Assembly (NCBI GenBank): GCA_035634055.1
Contig: DASQDR010000034.1
Location: 1 to 36,595, forward strand
Direction of reading: 5' to 3'
From: JAICTV01 sp035634055
Lineage (GTDB): Bacteria; Planctomycetota; Phycisphaerae; Tepidisphaerales; Tepidisphaeraceae
DNA length: 36,595 nucleotides
Of the stretch, positions 8,657 through 16,221 are shown in pieces. Within the stretch, counting starts at the first letter, position 1; every line of letters begins with the position of its first letter. Below the pieces are notes generated by a model. It was not told where the DNA came from. It did no database searches and saw only the letters and a list, made by a program, of their open reading frames with translations. The position numbers were made by a program, and so were the translations under genes.

Positions 8657-8666
8657 CTGCACGCAC

Positions 8667-9701
8667 ATGAGTGAACTCGTCAACAAGCAGCAGGCGGCGG
8701 TGGCGCTGGCGGGGGATACGTTCTCCGAGCAGCGCGACCCGCACCACCATCCGCCGCACGTCGCCCACCACTTCGAGTCGGCCGAGCAGCAGTTCAGCTC
8801 GGCCAAGATCGGGATGTGGGTCTTCCTCGCGACCGAGCTGCTGATGTTTGGCGGGCTGTTCTGCGCGTACTCGGTCTACCGGCACAACCACCCGGAGGTG
8901 TTCGAGTTCGCCCACACGTTCCTGGACAAGAACCTCGGCGCGATCAACACCGTCATCCTCATCGCCAGCTCCTTCACGATGGCGCTGGGGGTGCGGATGG
9001 CGCAGATCGGCAACCGCAAGGGGCTGACCATCTGCCTGATCCTCACGCTGCTCGGCGGGCTGGGATTCATGGTCATCAAGTCGATCGAGTATCGCGCCAA
9101 GTACGAGCACCACCTCTGGTTCGGCGCCGGCAATCAGTACAGCAAGCTTTACAACGGCCCCAGGCCGCACGAGGGCCCGATCCAGCAGCACAGCGACACG
9201 CCCGCCCTCACCCACGGGGAGCGCGAGCAGGCGGCGGTGGCGCACCAGATGGCGGCGACGACGCTGCCCACGCAAACCTTCGGGCCCGCGTTCATCGATC
9301 CCAACGCGGGCACCGGCGACGAAGCGAAGATCAAGCCCAACCAGGTGATGCCCGTCGGCCTGGCGCCCGCCATCATGGCGCAGCAGGCGGCGATCGAGCA
9401 CGGCGGGTTCAAGGACGCCGCCGGCCACACCGACTCGCACCACAAGATCGCTTTCGAGGACCTGCCGCAGTCGGAGAAGGACCGCGTCGCGACGTTCTTC
9501 AACATCTACTTCCTCATGACCGGCCTGCACGGCCTGCACGTGCTGATCGGCATGGGGCTCATCACCTGGGTCATGATCCGCGGCATGGCGGGCGCCTTCG
9601 GCCCGCTCTACTACACGCCGGTCGACCTCGTCGGCCTCTACTGGCACTTGGTCGATCTAATTTGGATCTTCCTGTTCCCGCTGCTGTACTTGATCCACTG
9701 A
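8667..9701 (+). CDS. coxC: Cytochrome c oxidase subunit III with a large internal insertion
   Basis: This 344-residue protein belongs to the COX3 family. Helices lie at about 48-70, 90-110 and 120-140. After residue 272 two more carry FFNIYFLMTGLHGLHVLIGM and DLVGLYWHLVDLIWIFLFPL, the family signature. Prokaryotic five-helix subunits are about 190-210 residues; the excess is a hydrophilic insertion at about 152-272 in a single loop. The N-terminus is His-rich (HHHPPHVAHH). No ribosome site is seen before the ATG, because the inverted repeat ends 10 nt upstream. Translation may depend on the hairpin or on coupling. The subunit IV gene follows after 11 nt. Confidence 0.93.
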   Translation: MSELVNKQQAAVALAGDTFSEQRDPHHHPPHVAHHFESAEQQFSSAKIGMWVFLATELLMFGGLFCAYSVYRHNHPEVFEFAHTFLDKNLGAINTVILIASSFTMALGVRMAQIGNRKGLTICLILTLLGGLGFMVIKSIEYRAKYEHHLWFGAGNQYSKLYNGPRPHEGPIQQHSDTPALTHGEREQAAVAHQMAATTLPTQTFGPAFIDPNAGTGDEAKIKPNQVMPVGLAPAIMAQQAAIEHGGFKDAAGHTDSHHKIAFEDLPQSEKDRVATFFNIYFLMTGLHGLHVLIGMGLITWVMIRGMAGAFGPLYYTPVDLVGLYWHLVDLIWIFLFPLLYLIH

Positions 9702-9712
9702 GGAACCACGCG

Positions 9713-10111
9713 ATGGACACGCTTCACCAACCCAAGCCCGGCGAGCTGCCCGCCGACGGACACGACCACGTTGACGAGCACGAGGCGCACGTGCACCTGG
9801 TGCCGATCTGGCTGCTGGTGACGATCTTCGCCGCTTTGCTGGTGCTGACCGGCGTAACGGTGGGCGTGACCGCCTTCGACTTCGGGCGCACCGCCAACGT
9901 CTGGGTTGCTCTGGGGATCGCGGTGGTCAAGGCGACGTTGGTCGCCCTCTACTTCATGCACCTGCGCTGGGACAGCCCGTTCAACGGGCTGGTGTGCGCG
10001 GCGGCGATGTTCTTCGTGGCGCTGTTCATCGGCATCGTGGTGCTGGACACGAAGGAATACATGGTGAACTTCAACCCGCCCGCCGTCACCGCCGCCCGAC
10101 CGGCGAACTGA
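9713..10111 (+). CDS. Cytochrome c oxidase subunit IV (prokaryotic COX4 type)
   Basis: This 132-residue protein has three transmembrane helices (about 28-50, 60-85 and 90-112). It contains the family-typical stretch VVKATLVALYFMHLRWDSPF. It is a small structural subunit of the caa3 oxidase. The ATG at 9713 has AGGAA eight bases upstream, just after the coxC stop. The N-terminus is rich in His, Asp and Glu (GHDHVDEHEAHVH), repeating the His-rich trend of other subunits here. A hairpin about 90 bp downstream may end the operon. Confidence 0.9.
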   Translation: MDTLHQPKPGELPADGHDHVDEHEAHVHLVPIWLLVTIFAALLVLTGVTVGVTAFDFGRTANVWVALGIAVVKATLVALYFMHLRWDSPFNGLVCAAAMFFVALFIGIVVLDTKEYMVNFNPPAVTAARPAN

Positions 10112-10200
10112 CCGCCAGTGCGGCGCCGCCGCTCCGCCGGCGCACCGGTGTGGCGCTCCGGTGTCGGCGCACCGCCGCCTCCCGATGCCGTTGAAACGAC

Positions 10201-10233
10201 CGACGAGCCCTGGGCACGCCCCGGGGCTCGTCG
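10201..10233 (+). terminator. Probable terminator after the ACIII-caa3 operon
   Basis: Ten-base arms CGACGAGCCC and GGGCTCGTCG (10201-10210 and 10224-10233) form a strong stem. There is no good T-run, only TTCATC. It lies between subunit IV and the promoter of the next gene, which fits an operon end. Confidence 0.45.
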
Positions 10234-10252
10234 TTCATCAAGGCCATTGACC

Positions 10253-10258
10253 TACAAT
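10253..10258 (+). promoter_or_regulatory. -10 box TACAAT of a leaderless gene
   Basis: TACAAT stands in GC-rich DNA, 8 nt before the ATG of the next gene. The transcript would then start at or next to the start codon. No Shine-Dalgarno sequence is present and no -35 hexamer is evident. TTGAC lies directly upstream of the box, too close to act as a -35. Confidence 0.55.
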
Positions 10259-10266
10259 ACCAACCG

Positions 10267-10851
10267 ATGCTCGACGCCAAGCAAGGCCACCGCACGCCCG
10301 CTTACACCGCCACCGTCGGGATGTGGCTGTTCCTGGCGGCGCTGACGATGCTTTTCGGCGCGACAATGGTCGGCTACCTGATCATCCGCGCCCGTGCCGG
10401 CGGGACGGCGCGGCTGGGGACGCTGCACTTCCCGCCGCTGCTGTGGCTCAGCACCGTGGTGATCCTGGTCGGCAGCCTGACGATCCACGCCGCCGTCACC
10501 GCCGTCCGCCGAGAGCGGCAGCGCGACCTCCGCCGCTGGCTCGGCGTCACCTGCGCGCTGGCCGCCCTGTTCTGCATCGTGCAGGTTCCCGCGCTGGCGG
10601 CCCTGTGGAAACAGCACCAGGGGCTGCGCGGGCAGGGGCTCTACCTCTACGGGCTGATCGTCATCCTCATCATCGTCCACGCGCTGCACGTGCTCGGCGG
10701 CATCGTCGCCCTGGCGCTGGTCACGCGCAACGGCTTCGCCGGGCGCTACGACCACGAGCACTACTACGGCGTCAAACACGCCGCCATGTACTGGCACTTC
10801 CTGGACGTCGTGTGGCTGGTCATGTTCCTGGGGATGTTCTTCGCGGGGTGA
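10267..10851 (+). CDS. Second, short haem-copper oxidase subunit III-like protein
   Basis: This 194-residue protein has five transmembrane helices and COX3-family marks: TVGMWLFLAALTMLFGATMV in the first helix, VHALHVLGGIVALALV in the fourth, and AAMYWHFLDVVWLVMFLGM in the last. It has the minimal length of the family and lacks the insertion found in the larger subunit III gene upstream. It appears to be transcribed separately, from a TACAAT box 8 nt before the ATG. It could be an alternative or additional subunit of the caa3 oxidase, or belong to another oxidase elsewhere in the genome. No second subunit I gene is in this window. Confidence 0.88.
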   Translation: MLDAKQGHRTPAYTATVGMWLFLAALTMLFGATMVGYLIIRARAGGTARLGTLHFPPLLWLSTVVILVGSLTIHAAVTAVRRERQRDLRRWLGVTCALAALFCIVQVPALAALWKQHQGLRGQGLYLYGLIVILIIVHALHVLGGIVALALVTRNGFAGRYDHEHYYGVKHAAMYWHFLDVVWLVMFLGMFFAG

Positions 10852-10908
10852 CGGGAGCGCCGGCGGAATTGTGGCCGCGTCGCGCGCTTGGTGCGCCAAT
10901 GGTCAGTT

Positions 10909-10948
10909 GGGACTGAGGGACTGAGGGACTGAGGGACTGAGGGACTGA
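10909..10948. repeat. Five exact tandem copies of GGGACTGA
   Basis: Five 8-bp units lie in the 234-bp region between the second subunit III gene (+) and the minus-strand gene at 11086. A partial unit follows and runs into a small palindrome (GAGGGAAATCCCTC). Copy number is likely to vary between strains. No coding potential is seen. Confidence 0.92.
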
Positions 10949-11012
10949 GGGAAATCCCTCTCTTTCTTCCTCCTTTTCACTCCCTCCGCGGCTCCGTGGC
11001 TTTGACGCGCGC

Positions 11013-11054
11013 AAAAAGAGGAGCGGTCCCTCACCCACGCGCGGACCGCCCCTC
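11013..11054 (-). terminator. Rho-independent terminator of the 149-residue gene
   Basis: Read on the minus strand, 12-base arms (11043-11054 and 11018-11029, one mismatch) enclose a 13-nt loop and are followed by TTTTT. It lies 32 bp beyond the stop of the minus-strand gene at 11086-11535. This supports that gene being real. Confidence 0.75.
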
Positions 11055-11085
11055 AAGAATCGTCGCCAATTCGCGGCGGCGTTGC

Positions 11086-11535
11086 TCAGTTCAACATCAA
11101 CGGATATTGCGGTGGCCGATGAAGGCTGGCGGGCACGGGTGACAGCGGCCGAGCGCCCGCCGGCGCCGCGGGCGCGGTCGGCCCGGGACGATCGGCCGCT
11201 TCCCGCAGGTCGCCCGCTTCCCGCAGGTCGACGGCAGCCAGGCGGCCCGCGTGTCGGCGGATCGGCGGCGGGCGGTGGTCCTTCCGCGACCGCATCTCCG
11301 CCAGCACCATGTACGCCTCGTCCACCGGCGAGATCGCGCTCACCCGGCGGACCAGGTGGAAGATCTCCTTGTCCGGCGGCTCGTACCCCAGCATCGAGTG
11401 GAAGTAATCGCGGTTCTGCCCGATGAAGCCCCACAAGGCCCGATCGCCGATCTCGATCAGGTTGACCCCGTGGTCCATCACGTCGATCACGCACGCGCGG
11501 ATTCGCTCCGCGCGCGCCAGGAGGGTCGGCATCAT
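11086..11535 (-). CDS. Hypothetical 149-residue protein
   Basis: I do not recognise this protein. Its first 85 residues look like a folded, mixed helical domain (for example DHGVNLIEIGDRALWGFIGQ and DEAYMVLAEMRSRK). The rest is Arg/Ala/Pro-rich and contains a duplicated AGDLREA-type segment encoded by a tandem repeat of about 16 bp near 11210-11245. It has no signal peptide or membrane helix. The start is the ATG at 11535 with GGGAGAG just upstream; a second ATG follows immediately. A terminator lies 32 bp after the stop and a TATATT box about 90 bp before the start. These signals favour it over overlapping frames in the same stretch. Confidence 0.6.
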   Translation of the reverse strand: MMPTLLARAERIRACVIDVMDHGVNLIEIGDRALWGFIGQNRDYFHSMLGYEPPDKEIFHLVRRVSAISPVDEAYMVLAEMRSRKDHRPPPIRRHAGRLAAVDLREAGDLREAADRPGPTAPAAPAGARPLSPVPASLHRPPQYPLMLN

Positions 11536-11839
11536 GCTCTCTCTCCCTACGCCCTTCTCAAGGCGTGGCTCTCTCCAACGGTTCCCACCGGTCCCCCCAC
11601 GGGGATCCGGCCTCTCTGGCGGGCGAATATAAGGAGCAAATCACTGACCACGGCATCAGGCATTTCGGCAGCTTTGTGAAACTGCACAACGAATGGGCGG
11701 CCGTGATGTGGTGTAATACGCGGCAGGATTGCTCGCGCACTCTCCCGATGTGGCGGCGGCTGCACTGCACGCTGCACGGTTCACGCGCCGCGCTGGAAGG
11801 CTCATCGCGCACGCGAGCAGGGCGATGCGAGGATCGCCC
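11536..11839. other. Non-coding gap between the 149-residue gene and the GH78 gene
   Basis: I see no convincing gene here. The part from about 11625 to 11740 is less GC-rich than its surroundings. On the minus strand TATATT (11626-11631) could be the promoter of the 149-residue gene. A bulged hairpin (11588-11610) would lie in its leader. A 7-bp stem GGGCGAT/ATCGCCC (11820-11839) directly follows the GH78 stop codon and may be a weak terminator without a T-run. Confidence 0.5.
11626..11631 (-). promoter_or_regulatory. Possible -10 box TATATT for the 149-residue gene
   Basis: TATATT on the minus strand lies 90 bp before the ATG at 11535, in the only AT-rich patch of the gap. No matching -35 is visible. 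Confidence 0.35.
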
Positions 11840-14800
11840 CTACGTCTGCCGGACGATGAGCTTGAGGCGCGGGCCGACGGACGTGACGTTGGTCCCGCGC
11901 ACGTCGCCCTTCCCTTCGATCACCTCTACGGTGCCCGCGAGTGGCAGCTCCACCTCGAGCGGCACGCCAGCGGGCGCGTCGATTGACACCTCAAGCGTGC
12001 GGCCCGCTCCCGCCCCGCCATCGCCGGCAACGTTGCCCGCCCCGGCGGTGGGCACCCCGCCTGCGCCGTCGCCCGCAGAACTGCCCGCCCCGGCGGAATT
12101 CCCGCCCTCGGCGTTAGCTTTCGGGCTCGCTCCCGCTGCCGCATTCGTCCCCGGCCGCACCTGCCAGTGACACGCGACGACGCCCCGCGGCGTGGGCACG
12201 CGGCCCTGCGCCCAGGCGAGGCGCCCGACGTTGGGCGCGATGCGCACCTTCGCGTACCCGGGCGCCGCCGGCTGCACGCCGAGGACGTGCTGTGTCAGGA
12301 AGAACGTCGGCGCGGCGCTCCACCCGTGGCAGTGGCTGCGCGTCAGCCGGCGACGCTGGCCGCCCTTGTCGTCGTACATCTCCCAGAACGTGGTCGCGCC
12401 GGCGTCGACCTGCTTGCCCCAATAGTCGCCGATCGTTTCGACGAGCGCGTCGTAGCGCCGCTCCTGCACGAGGGCCTCGAGCAGGAAGAACATGAAGAAC
12501 GGGCTGCCCGCGCGGACGAACCCCTCCGGCGGGTCGTGCACGATCCGCCGGCAGCGCTGGGCGCGCTCGCCCGTCGCGACGCCGCTGATGTACGCGGCCG
12601 TCTGCGTCTGCTGGCTGAAGATCGGCGACGGCGCGCCGCCGGCGCGCAGGCAATCGAGGTACGCCCCCTTCTGCTCTGACCACAGGTGACGGTTGACCGC
12701 GTCGGCCAGCCCGCGCGCGGCGGCATCCCAGTCGCCGGCGCGAGCGTCATCGCCGAGGTCGCGCGCGAGTTGCGCGCATTGCCGCAGCCCCAGCGACGCC
12801 AGGCAGTTCACGTGCGTGACGATGCCGTCGGCCGGCGTGTCCATCGGCGCCCAGTCGAACAAGTTCCAGCCGAACATCGCGAACAGCCCGTCGGGGTTGA
12901 TCGCCCGCTTCATCCCGTCCACGTTGCGGTCGAGGTAGCCGAGCATCTCGCGGCCGAACGCGCGGTCGCCGGTAAGTTGAAAATGCTCCTGCGCCCAGCG
13001 CATCCACAGGAACGTCCAGGTGGGCAACAGGTTCTGCCAGCCGCTGGGCACCTGGCTCTCGACGATCTTCGAGCGCGCCAGGCTTTGCCCCGCCAGGCGC
13101 AGGCAGCGGGCGCTGAGGCGCCCGTCGCCGTTGGCCACCAGGTCGACCAGCGCCTCGTTGCGCGCGTCGCCGACCCAGAGCGTCTGCTCGTACGTCGGGC
13201 AGTCGGTGTAGGTGTCCTCCGAGCAGCAGCGCACGCTGTGGACGCCCACCTGCCAAATCCGCGTCAGCTTCGCGTCCGAGCACTCGAACGCCCCGTGGCC
13301 CGCCTGCGGGTAGGTGCTGTTCAGCACGCGCACCGACCGCACGCGGATCGGGCGGGAGAAGTTGCGGAACGTGACCCACGAATACCTGAGCCCGCGGCGG
13401 ACGAACGTCTTGTAGCGTTGCGGCCCCTCGCGGCAGACGTAGCGGAACGAGTTGTTCATCGACTCGTTCAGGTTGAACCGCCCGTCGCGCTGGATGAACT
13501 CGAAGTTGTGCACGTCCACGATCGCGCCGGCGGGCGCGTCCAGCTCGATCTCGTGGAAGCCAACCAGCTCGCGCCCGAAATCGAGCAGCAGGCGGACGCC
13601 GGCGCCGTCGTGCGCGGGGTGGACGGTCGTCCAGGACGCGTTGTCCGCGAGCAGCGCCGACGCCTCCTCAATGCGCGCGGCGACCGACGGCTCGGGACGA
13701 TCGGAAACGCACGTGGCGTAGACGTCGCGGGTGGCGACCATGTCGCGCCGCAGCGGCCGGGCGAACGGCTCGGCAAGGTCCTGCGCGGAGATCGCGCCGC
13801 TGGCCCAGATCTGCTGGAAGCGGTCGGCCGTGGCGACCGGCTCGATCCGCTCGGCCCGAACGACGATCTCGTCGAACCCGTGGCGCTTCGGCTCCCCCGC
13901 GAAGGGCCCGAGCGCGAGCCAGCCGTGGCTTGGGCTCGCAGGGGCCAGCCGCTCCGCGGGAACGCTCGGGCCAGACGCCCCCCAAGCCGCGTGTGGGATC
14001 CCGTCCGCGGTTCGCCCGCCCGCGCCGTCCGGCGACGCCGCGAACGTCACCGGATGCTCCGTCCAGACGTTTAGGTTCGCCCAGAAGTGATGTTCGCTCT
14101 CGGGCAGGCGGACCATCAGCAGGTTGGCGCCCTTCTTCAGCGTCGCGTGCGCGACGCCGGTGTCGGTGTGATGCTGCGACTTGTCGTCGAACTTCAGCGG
14201 CTCGCCATTGAGCTTCCACGGCAGGAACGGCCGGGTGTGCGGCTGGTGCAGCTCAATCTTTTGCTCGCCGTCGCTGTGGACGAACGCCGCCAGCAGCATC
14301 CGCGCCAGGATGTGGTTCATCGACTTGTCGGCGGCGTTGATCAGCTCGCGCGGGTTGAGGGCGAACGTGTAGTCCGCCGGGCGGACAACGTCGGTGGCGC
14401 GCACGCTCGATGGCTCCGACGCCTCCAACGACAGGAACGGGATCCCGCGCGCCTCGAAGGTTTCATGCGGCGGCTCGCCCGCCGCGCGCAGCACGCGGGC
14501 CGCCCGCCACGTTGCTTCGTCGAACGTTGCCGACGACCAATCCTGCGGCAGCCCCGGCGCGACGCGCGCGTCGAACTGCTCCTCCCACCCCTGCTGGCAC
14601 GTGATGCGCGGCGCGGGCCAGAGGTAGCCGTCGTGCGCGGTCGCCTTCCAGCGCGCGTCGGTCACCAGCGTCTGCCCCGCCACGTCGACCTGTGCAATCG
14701 TGCCTGGCTCGTCGTGCAGGTACTGGAAGGTGCTGATGCCGAAGTGCGTGACGAGCAGGCCGATGACGTTGGTGCCCGCGACGAGCAGGTGGCGGACGTC

Positions 14801-15031
14801 GTACTCGTCGACGGGCCACGGCGTCGGCCACGATCGCACGGGGCCGTGGCCGACGAACGTGCCGTTGACCCACAGCTCGTAGCGCGAGTCGGCCGTCACT
14901 CGCACGATCGCCGCGGAGGCCGGCGGGTCCTTCAGCTCCAACGTCCGCCGAAAGCAGGCGTAGCTGTTCTTCTCGCGCTGCGGTCGATCGAGCCAGATCC
15001 ACTTCGCGCCGCTGGCAAACATTTCGCCCAT
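11840..15031 (-). CDS. Alpha-L-rhamnosidase-like glycoside hydrolase (GH78)
   Basis: This 1063-residue protein has the GH78 layout. N-terminal beta-sandwich domains (ADSRYELWVNGTFVGHGPVR) are followed by an (alpha/alpha)6 barrel and a C-terminal beta domain. Catalytic positions match: D610, E615 and D622 in DCPTYEQTLWVGD, and E884 in FWEMYDD. The D610-to-E884 spacing of 274 equals what I recall for Bacillus RhaB (D567-E841). It would remove terminal L-rhamnose from glycans or glycosides. The first residues show no signal peptide, so a cytoplasmic site is likely. I choose the ATG at 15031, with AGGAG four bases before it, over the GTG at 15034. A 50-residue Gly/Ala/Asn insertion interrupts the C-terminal domain. 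A TACACT box lies 24 nt upstream. Confidence 0.88.
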   Translation of the reverse strand: MGEMFASGAKWIWLDRPQREKNSYACFRRTLELKDPPASAAIVRVTADSRYELWVNGTFVGHGPVRSWPTPWPVDEYDVRHLLVAGTNVIGLLVTHFGISTFQYLHDEPGTIAQVDVAGQTLVTDARWKATAHDGYLWPAPRITCQQGWEEQFDARVAPGLPQDWSSATFDEATWRAARVLRAAGEPPHETFEARGIPFLSLEASEPSSVRATDVVRPADYTFALNPRELINAADKSMNHILARMLLAAFVHSDGEQKIELHQPHTRPFLPWKLNGEPLKFDDKSQHHTDTGVAHATLKKGANLLMVRLPESEHHFWANLNVWTEHPVTFAASPDGAGGRTADGIPHAAWGASGPSVPAERLAPASPSHGWLALGPFAGEPKRHGFDEIVVRAERIEPVATADRFQQIWASGAISAQDLAEPFARPLRRDMVATRDVYATCVSDRPEPSVAARIEEASALLADNASWTTVHPAHDGAGVRLLLDFGRELVGFHEIELDAPAGAIVDVHNFEFIQRDGRFNLNESMNNSFRYVCREGPQRYKTFVRRGLRYSWVTFRNFSRPIRVRSVRVLNSTYPQAGHGAFECSDAKLTRIWQVGVHSVRCCSEDTYTDCPTYEQTLWVGDARNEALVDLVANGDGRLSARCLRLAGQSLARSKIVESQVPSGWQNLLPTWTFLWMRWAQEHFQLTGDRAFGREMLGYLDRNVDGMKRAINPDGLFAMFGWNLFDWAPMDTPADGIVTHVNCLASLGLRQCAQLARDLGDDARAGDWDAAARGLADAVNRHLWSEQKGAYLDCLRAGGAPSPIFSQQTQTAAYISGVATGERAQRCRRIVHDPPEGFVRAGSPFFMFFLLEALVQERRYDALVETIGDYWGKQVDAGATTFWEMYDDKGGQRRRLTRSHCHGWSAAPTFFLTQHVLGVQPAAPGYAKVRIAPNVGRLAWAQGRVPTPRGVVACHWQVRPGTNAAAGASPKANAEGGNSAGAGSSAGDGAGGVPTAGAGNVAGDGGAGAGRTLEVSIDAPAGVPLEVELPLAGTVEVIEGKGDVRGTNVTSVGPRLKLIVRQT

Positions 15032-15055
15032 CACACTCCTGATACAAGGGCAGCG

Positions 15056-15061
15056 AGTGTA
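15056..15061 (-). promoter_or_regulatory. -10 box TACACT for the GH78 gene
   Basis: TACACT on the minus strand lies 24 nt before the ATG at 15031, leaving a short leader that contains AGGAG. No clear -35 is seen. Confidence 0.45.
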
Positions 15062-15121
15062 GCGTGGGCGCTTCGGCGGGCGATTTTCCCGAATCGGCGG
15101 CGCTGGAAACGTCGTGGGCGA

Positions 15122-15451
15122 TTAGTAGCGATCGGCGGAGACCGCGGCCGCCAGGCAACTGGCGTGCTCGTCGTCCCCGCCCGCGCAGTCGTCAGGCGCG
15201 GGTTGCGGCTCGTCGGCGAGCACCGGATGGAACCCGCCGCGGGTCACGTCCGGCATGCCGCTGGCGGCGAGGCGGCGCTCGTACTGCTCCTGGATCAGGC
15301 GATCCTGGTAACCCGTGTCGCCGGTGACGTGCGCGAGCTGGCAGCGGAGGTTGAACCAAAGGTCGGTCCCCTCGCGGGCGTTGACCCCGATGGCCCACTG
15401 GAGCGTCCCGGCAGCGAGGAGCAGGGCGAAGAATTTAAGGTAAAGGCGCAC
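15122..15451 (-). CDS. Small exported or membrane-anchored hypothetical protein
   Basis: This 109-residue protein begins with a hydrophobic segment (YLKFFALLLAAGTLQWAIGV) that is a signal peptide or anchor. A short polar domain follows (LWFNLRCQLAHVTGDTGYQD), and the acidic tail holds two cysteines. I do not recognise a family. The GTG start at 15451 has GGAGGAAG directly upstream, a good ribosome site. It lies upstream of the GH78 gene on the same strand, but that gene has its own promoter box in between. It could be a real short gene or chance; the hydrophobic start and ribosome site favour real. Confidence 0.6.
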   Translation of the reverse strand: MRLYLKFFALLLAAGTLQWAIGVNAREGTDLWFNLRCQLAHVTGDTGYQDRLIQEQYERRLAASGMPDVTRGGFHPVLADEPQPAPDDCAGGDDEHASCLAAAVSADRY

Positions 15452-15763
15452 CGCTTCCTCCGCTGGCCGCCGGCACCATCACCCGTGCCCGGCGGCGCAA
15501 ATCCTGCAACAACGCTGTGCGGGTCGAACAACTGCCCGTGATTCCCGAGAGCCTTTCCCGAGGCCCGCGGACTGGATTTCGCTTAGTAATGTTCGCCCGC
15601 GCCCGTTCCGGACGCCAGATCCAGACTGCGGGAAAAATGGCCGCTGCTTATAACGCGGGTGAAGGGATCAGCCAGACGGGACGCCGCGCCGGGAAACGGC
15701 GCGGGCGCAGCCTCCGACCCGCCCCTACAATGCCGGCCGTCTTGAACTGGCACGGAGGGACGC
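15452..15763. other. Divergent intergenic region with hairpin and promoter
   Basis: No gene is seen. An 8-bp stem CCGCGCCG/CGGCGCGG with loop GGAAA lies at 15684-15704. A TACAAT box follows at 15726-15731 and leads to the plus-strand gene at 15764. The middle part (about 15580-15660) contains less GC-rich patches such as TTAGTAATGTT and TTATAACG of unknown role. Confidence 0.5.
15726..15731 (+). promoter_or_regulatory. -10 box TACAAT for the SRPBCC-NIPSNAP pair
   Basis: CCTACAATGCC is nearly identical to CCTACAATACC before the second subunit III gene. Here the start codon is 32 nt further on and preceded by GGAGGG, so the mRNA has a short leader. No -35 is evident. Confidence 0.55.
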
Positions 15764-16216
15764 GTGGCGGGCGAAGCGAGGACCACGGGCATCTGGATCG
15801 GCCGGCCGGTGGAAAAGGTGTACGGCTACCTGGCGGAGCCGCGGAACTTTCCCGACTGGGCGTCGGGGTTGTGCACGTCGATCGCTCGCGACGCGCGCTG
15901 CTCCGGCGAGGAGTGGCTGGCCGAGACGCCTTACGGGCCCATGCGCGTGAGGTTCACCGCAAGCAATCCGCACGGTGTGCTGGACCACCACGTGATTCCC
16001 GAGGCCGGACCGGCGATCCGCGTGCCCATGCGGGCGGTCGCGCACGCGGGCGGGACGTTGGTCACGCTCACCCTGCTCCGCCAGCCGGACATGACCGATG
16101 CCAAGTTTGACGAGGACGCGCGGTGGGTCGAGCGCGACCTGGCAACGTTGAAGCGCGTGCTCGAGGAACATATTCCGCCAATCGTGCCGCCGACGATGGT
16201 GGCGACGAAGGAGTGA
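15764..16216 (+). CDS. SRPBCC (START-like) domain protein
   Basis: This 150-residue protein has the SRPBCC fold pattern. It opens IWIGRPVEKVYGYLAEPRNF, followed by PDWASG, a run of beta strands and a long C-terminal helix (WVERDLATLKRVLEEHI). Such proteins bind hydrophobic ligands in a deep cavity and some act as cyclases or hydrolases; the ligand cannot be told from sequence. The start is a GTG at 15764 with GGAGGG five bases upstream. The NIPSNAP gene starts 5 nt after its stop, so the pair forms an operon. It has no signal peptide and is probably cytoplasmic, whereas its partner is exported. Confidence 0.82.
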   Translation: MAGEARTTGIWIGRPVEKVYGYLAEPRNFPDWASGLCTSIARDARCSGEEWLAETPYGPMRVRFTASNPHGVLDHHVIPEAGPAIRVPMRAVAHAGGTLVTLTLLRQPDMTDAKFDEDARWVERDLATLKRVLEEHIPPIVPPTMVATKE

Positions 16217-16221
16217 TCGCG

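Noticed and set aside
11565..12170. Plus-strand frame of 201 codons across the gap before the GH78 gene
   Set aside because: Its second half is antisense to GH78 and the first half lacks any pattern or ribosome site.
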